A stretch of DNA of 64,000 bases from Leptothermofonsia sichuanensis E412 (lineage in GTDB: Bacteria > Cyanobacteriota > Cyanobacteriia > Leptolyngbyales > Leptolyngbyaceae): assembly GCF_019891175.1 (NCBI RefSeq), contig NZ_CP072600.1, positions 5,642,001-5,706,000 on the forward strand, written 5' to 3'. The position numbers and the translations under genes are program-made. The first letter of the stretch is position 1, and each line of letters opens with the position of its first letter. Positions 61,751 through 64,000 of this stretch are shown here, piece after piece. The notes under the pieces were generated by a model. It was given only the letters and a program-made list of their open reading frames with translations, was not told where the DNA came from and did not search any database.

Positions 61751-61879
61751 ATGAAATCTGCTAGCATTCAGCGAAGCCTTGTAGAACAGGTATCAGCCTT
61801 TCTCCTGGCACTTCCCCACAAACAGCAAGGTTCATTTTCCAAGACTGACAGTGATAATACGCAGGCTTCCAGGCAATGA
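61751..61879 (+). CDS. possible 42-residue small protein
   Basis: An ATG frame preceded by GAGAGG (spacing 7) and an AT-rich TATAGTACAATTG stretch. The peptide begins MKSASIQRSLVEQVSAF, contains an amphipathic N-terminal helix, and ends in a polar Ser/Asn/Gln tail. No family is recognised; a truncated start of a larger gene is also possible. Confidence 0.35.
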   Translation: MKSASIQRSLVEQVSAFLLALPHKQQGSFSKTDSDNTQASRQ

Positions 61880-61892
61880 GGATGCCACACCC

Positions 61893-62005
61893 TGAGATTT
61901 CACCACAGAGGCACAGAGAACACTGAGCAATTCCTCAGTACCATCCGTGTCTCTGTTATCAGGCTCTGTAGTAAAGTTTTGGGGTTTTCGGTTCTGTCTG
62001 GGAAA
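61893..62005. repeat. palindromic repeat, family A, diverged
   Basis: TTTCACCACAGAGGCACAGA, GAACACTGAGCAATTCCTCA, CCGTGTCTCTGTTAT, then AAAGTTTTGGGGTTTTCGGT. This is the long form in its usual order, including the inverse of the AACCGAAAACC end block. The region to 62125 has no supported gene. Confidence 0.6.
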
Positions 62006-62125
62006 GATTGTCTAATGGCGTAATATTTGTCGTGATTCGGCTTGAGCTTGTGTAGAATCAATCCTTGTCAGGTAAGGAGCCTCGTACTGACGGCTTCGAC
62101 GTGTCCCAAAAAGAGGAACTGATTG

Positions 62126-62536
62126 ATGGTACAGACAAACGGCACCATAACCAAACGGCCTATCAAAGAAATATCAGCGGCTGAAGATTTTGTGGATGAT
62201 GAAGAACTGGATGATGAAGAACTGGATGATGAAATAACGGCAGAAAGCTCATCTGAATTGGTGGTGAACACCGAGGACATTGATCATTGTCTGAATGCAC
62301 TCAAAACATTGTTGAGCACAGTAGAGAAACTTCAGAAAGTCCGTCAGGATGTGGGTGACATTAAACCGTTGCTGGTCAGAATGCTGGATGGTGAAGTGAT
62401 CACTGGTGAGGAACTGGAACAACTCAAGACGGGAGTGGGGGGGCTGTTTCGTCTCGTCCGTGCCTATAGTGATCACCAATCAGCTCTGGTGAATGCCCAA
62501 TCTGCCAGACATCTCTTAGATCAGGTATTGAAATAG
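62126..62536 (+). CDS. acidic hypothetical protein
   Basis: 136 residues from ATG 62126. Residues 15-50 are strongly acidic (FVDDEELDDEELDDEITAES, with the EELDD unit duplicated by a 15-bp DNA repeat). The rest is helical: DIDHCLNALKTLLSTVEKLQ, LLVRMLDGEVITGEELEQL and HQSALVNAQSARHLLDQVL. No signal, TM or known motif. It could be a small scaffold or inhibitor; unknown. Confidence 0.65.
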   Translation: MVQTNGTITKRPIKEISAAEDFVDDEELDDEELDDEITAESSSELVVNTEDIDHCLNALKTLLSTVEKLQKVRQDVGDIKPLLVRMLDGEVITGEELEQLKTGVGGLFRLVRAYSDHQSALVNAQSARHLLDQVLK

Positions 62537-62584
62537 GACTGGACTTCGCTCAGCAAAACCAGCCCGCATCAAACCCGATCCTTA

Positions 62585-63061
62585 TCAAACTCTGAACGGA
62601 ACAGGTAATACATCCCTTCTAAGATAGAGGGGATGTCTGGGTTGTCCGGTTTGGGTCACCCCCAGACAGTAGATGGGTTGATCTCTCAGGAGGGTGATGG
62701 CAGCGCGATCGCGTCCTCCCAGGCTGCCCCAGTTTCCCCATGCCAGAACAATTTGTTCAACGTGTTCCTGCAAGGAAATTAGATAGAAGTCGTTCTCGGC
62801 CCCAATTGGGTCCGCAACTTGCCCCAGTTCAGATGGCTGGGTAGAGCGATAGGCAAACAGGTTCACCACCTCCAACCCGCCAAATCCCCAGGTACGGGCA
62901 AATCCGATGCACCGTCGAATGGTGGGGTCATCCACAGAATCATCTGCGCGGCTGGGATTCAGCATCACAAAACCAACTTTAGGCGCTTGCAAATCCCACT
63001 CGCGCCAGAGGGTATAACGATAACGTCCCGTTTTATCAAAGGTGGCACTCCGATTCAGCAT
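62585..63061 (-). CDS. DUF1643 family protein
   Basis: 158 residues. Family traits are all present: TGRYRYTLWREWD, VGFVMLNPSRADDSVDDPTI, RRCIGFARTWGFGGLEVVNL, FAYRSTQPSEL and CLGVTQTGQPRHPLYL. The family is found in many bacteria, often next to mobile or restriction genes, but has no known activity. It is convergent with the acidic protein gene. Confidence 0.9.
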   Translation of the reverse strand: MLNRSATFDKTGRYRYTLWREWDLQAPKVGFVMLNPSRADDSVDDPTIRRCIGFARTWGFGGLEVVNLFAYRSTQPSELGQVADPIGAENDFYLISLQEHVEQIVLAWGNWGSLGGRDRAAITLLRDQPIYCLGVTQTGQPRHPLYLRRDVLPVPFRV

Positions 63062-63107
63062 GAGTTTGGGTATGAATTGGAATTTGTACGAATTGGGAGT
63101 GGTATGA

Positions 63108-63162
63108 ATTGAGAGTGGTATGAACTGAAGACTTTCAATTCATCCGGCGATTCAGCACCATC
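63108..63162. repeat. spacer hairpin repeat, family C
   Basis: GTATGAACTGAAGACTTTCA, ATTCATCCGGCGATTCAGCA. It follows a local tandem AGTGGTATGAATTGAG/AGTGGTATGAACTGAAG. Lies in the divergent spacer between DUF1643 and Uma2 genes. Confidence 0.45.
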
Positions 63163-63214
63163 CTTATTAAACAGCTTGAGGGACTCGTGTCAGAATAGAG
63201 AGGCACTGCGCTGC

Positions 63215-64000
63215 ATGGGGACGGGAATGATGAATGACACCAGGCTGGCGCTGGACTCAGTGTTTTACCCGGAGTCTGACGGTCAACCAATGACTGAAAG
63301 TGATGCCACTCGTGATTATTTGCTGTACTGTGTTGAAGTGCTTCAGCTCTACTTTCAGAGTCGGCAAAATGTCTATGTTTCCGGCAATTTGTTCATTTAC
63401 TACCAGGAAGGTAATCCCCAGGCCGTGATTGCGCCTGATGTGTTCGTGATCTTTGGGGTCAGTCACCGCAAGCGGCGCAGCTACAAAGTCTGGCAGGAAA
63501 ACGGTAAGTTACCTTCTTTCATTCTGGAGATCACCTCTTACAGCACGCGACGGCAAGATGAAGTGGAAAAACCTCAACGATATGCCAGTCTGGGGGTGCA
63601 GGAATACTTTCAATACGACCCAACCGCAGATTATTTAAATCCCCAACTGAAGGGCTTTCATCTGGTGGAGGGGCGCTATGAACCCCTACCGCTGGAATCG
63701 ACGAGTGAGGGCATCTTATACATTCATAGCCCGGTGCTGAGGCTAGATCTGCAATTACAAATGCCTGTGCAGCAGAAATTAGGAATTGTTCCTCTGCCCC
63801 GGGAACTGCGGTTTTATGACCCCCAGACCGGCTTAAAGTTGCTGACCCGGCAGGAGGTGGAGCAGGTACGTGAGCAAATCGAGCGAGAGCGTGACTTGGC
63901 CCAACAGGAACGTGACCTGGCCCAACAGGAACGTGACCTGGCCCAACAGGAACGTGACCTGGCACAGCAACGAGCAGAGCGATTGGCAACCCGGTTAAAA
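63215..64000 (+). CDS. Uma2 family nuclease-like protein, runs off window end
   Basis: At least 262 residues with no stop before the window edge (ATG 63215 or 63227, same frame). The Uma2/DUF820 fold is a PD-(D/E)xK-like nuclease. VYVSGNLFIYYQEG, AVIAPDVFVIFGVSHRKRRS and LPSFILEITSYSTRRQDEVE hold the expected Asp and Glu. QEYFQYDPTADYLNPQLKGF follows. The C-terminal part is a coiled coil of repeated heptads (ERDLAQQ at least three times, encoded by 21-bp repeats near 63888-63970). Such tails are common in cyanobacterial copies. Biological role unknown. Confidence 0.88.
   Translation, partial: MGTGMMNDTRLALDSVFYPESDGQPMTESDATRDYLLYCVEVLQLYFQSRQNVYVSGNLFIYYQEGNPQAVIAPDVFVIFGVSHRKRRSYKVWQENGKLPSFILEITSYSTRRQDEVEKPQRYASLGVQEYFQYDPTADYLNPQLKGFHLVEGRYEPLPLESTSEGILYIHSPVLRLDLQLQMPVQQKLGIVPLPRELRFYDPQTGLKLLTRQEVEQVREQIERERDLAQQERDLAQQERDLAQQERDLAQQRAERLATRLK

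Noticed and set aside
63531-63989. A 152-codon minus-strand frame with GPGHVPV repeats.
   Set aside because: It is the antisense shadow of the ERDLAQQ heptad repeats of the Uma2 gene, which has family motifs on the plus strand.

Overview
The window is a chromosomal segment of a cyanobacterium. It carries photosystem I subunit PsaK, plastid-type families (an Ycf52-like acetyltransferase, DUF29, a kinase fused to a substrate-binding domain), the gene orders tig-clpP-clpX, asd-dapA-rnj and rpmG-rpsR-rnb, and many HIP1 octamers (GCGATCGC). Base composition is moderate, and repeat-rich spacers point to a filamentous or Leptolyngbya-like species, although genus cannot be fixed from the sequence alone.

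Layout. 1-16.7 kb: a proline-rich conserved protein, a DUF39 homocysteine-biosynthesis protein, a small HTH protein beside a 10-bp dyad motif, leuD, ftsH, an M23 peptidase, sfsA, a large MASE1/PAS/GAF histidine kinase, dxs, a Cys-repeat exported protein, trpF and psaK. 17-32 kb: a BMP-family lipoprotein, an ACT-like protein, a GNAT acetyltransferase, tRNA-Pro(UGG), mutL, DUF29, RNase II, rpsR, rpmG, RDD and other membrane proteins, DUF4336, a PfkB-type sugar kinase and DUF427.

32-41 kb is the most accessory part. All genes lie on the minus strand: a PEP-CTERM trypsin-like protease, a sigma-70-like protein, an anchored Pro-repeat protein, an NfeD-like protein, two SPFH (flotillin-like) proteins and a serine/threonine kinase. 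The kinase is dead: a 1,165-bp IS4-like element (9-bp target duplication) splits it between the HRD and DFG motifs, an in-frame TAG follows, and a probable frameshift lies near the 3' end. 41.9-45.7 kb holds an overlapping gene pair: an HTH/NB-ARC STAND ATPase and a zinc-ribbon/kinase/TM/periplasmic-binding fusion. This pair is the best candidate for a little-described signalling system here.

46-64 kb: a peptidoglycan-binding protein, a coiled-coil/PLD-like/TPR protein, an LCP ligase, a LysM-M23 peptidase, the tig-clpP-clpX proteostasis operon, the asd-dapA-rnj operon (lysine/DAP synthesis plus RNase J), a DnaJ-pentapeptide fusion, small unknowns, DUF1643 and an Uma2 nuclease running off the window end.

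The spacers contain at least five short repeat families. One is a roughly 100-bp TA-flanked MITE with GTGGTYTGTCAA termini. Its copies sit exactly on the stop codons of rpsR and rnj, and one copy appears to encode the last residues of an SPFH protein. No CRISPR array, rRNA or prophage was seen.
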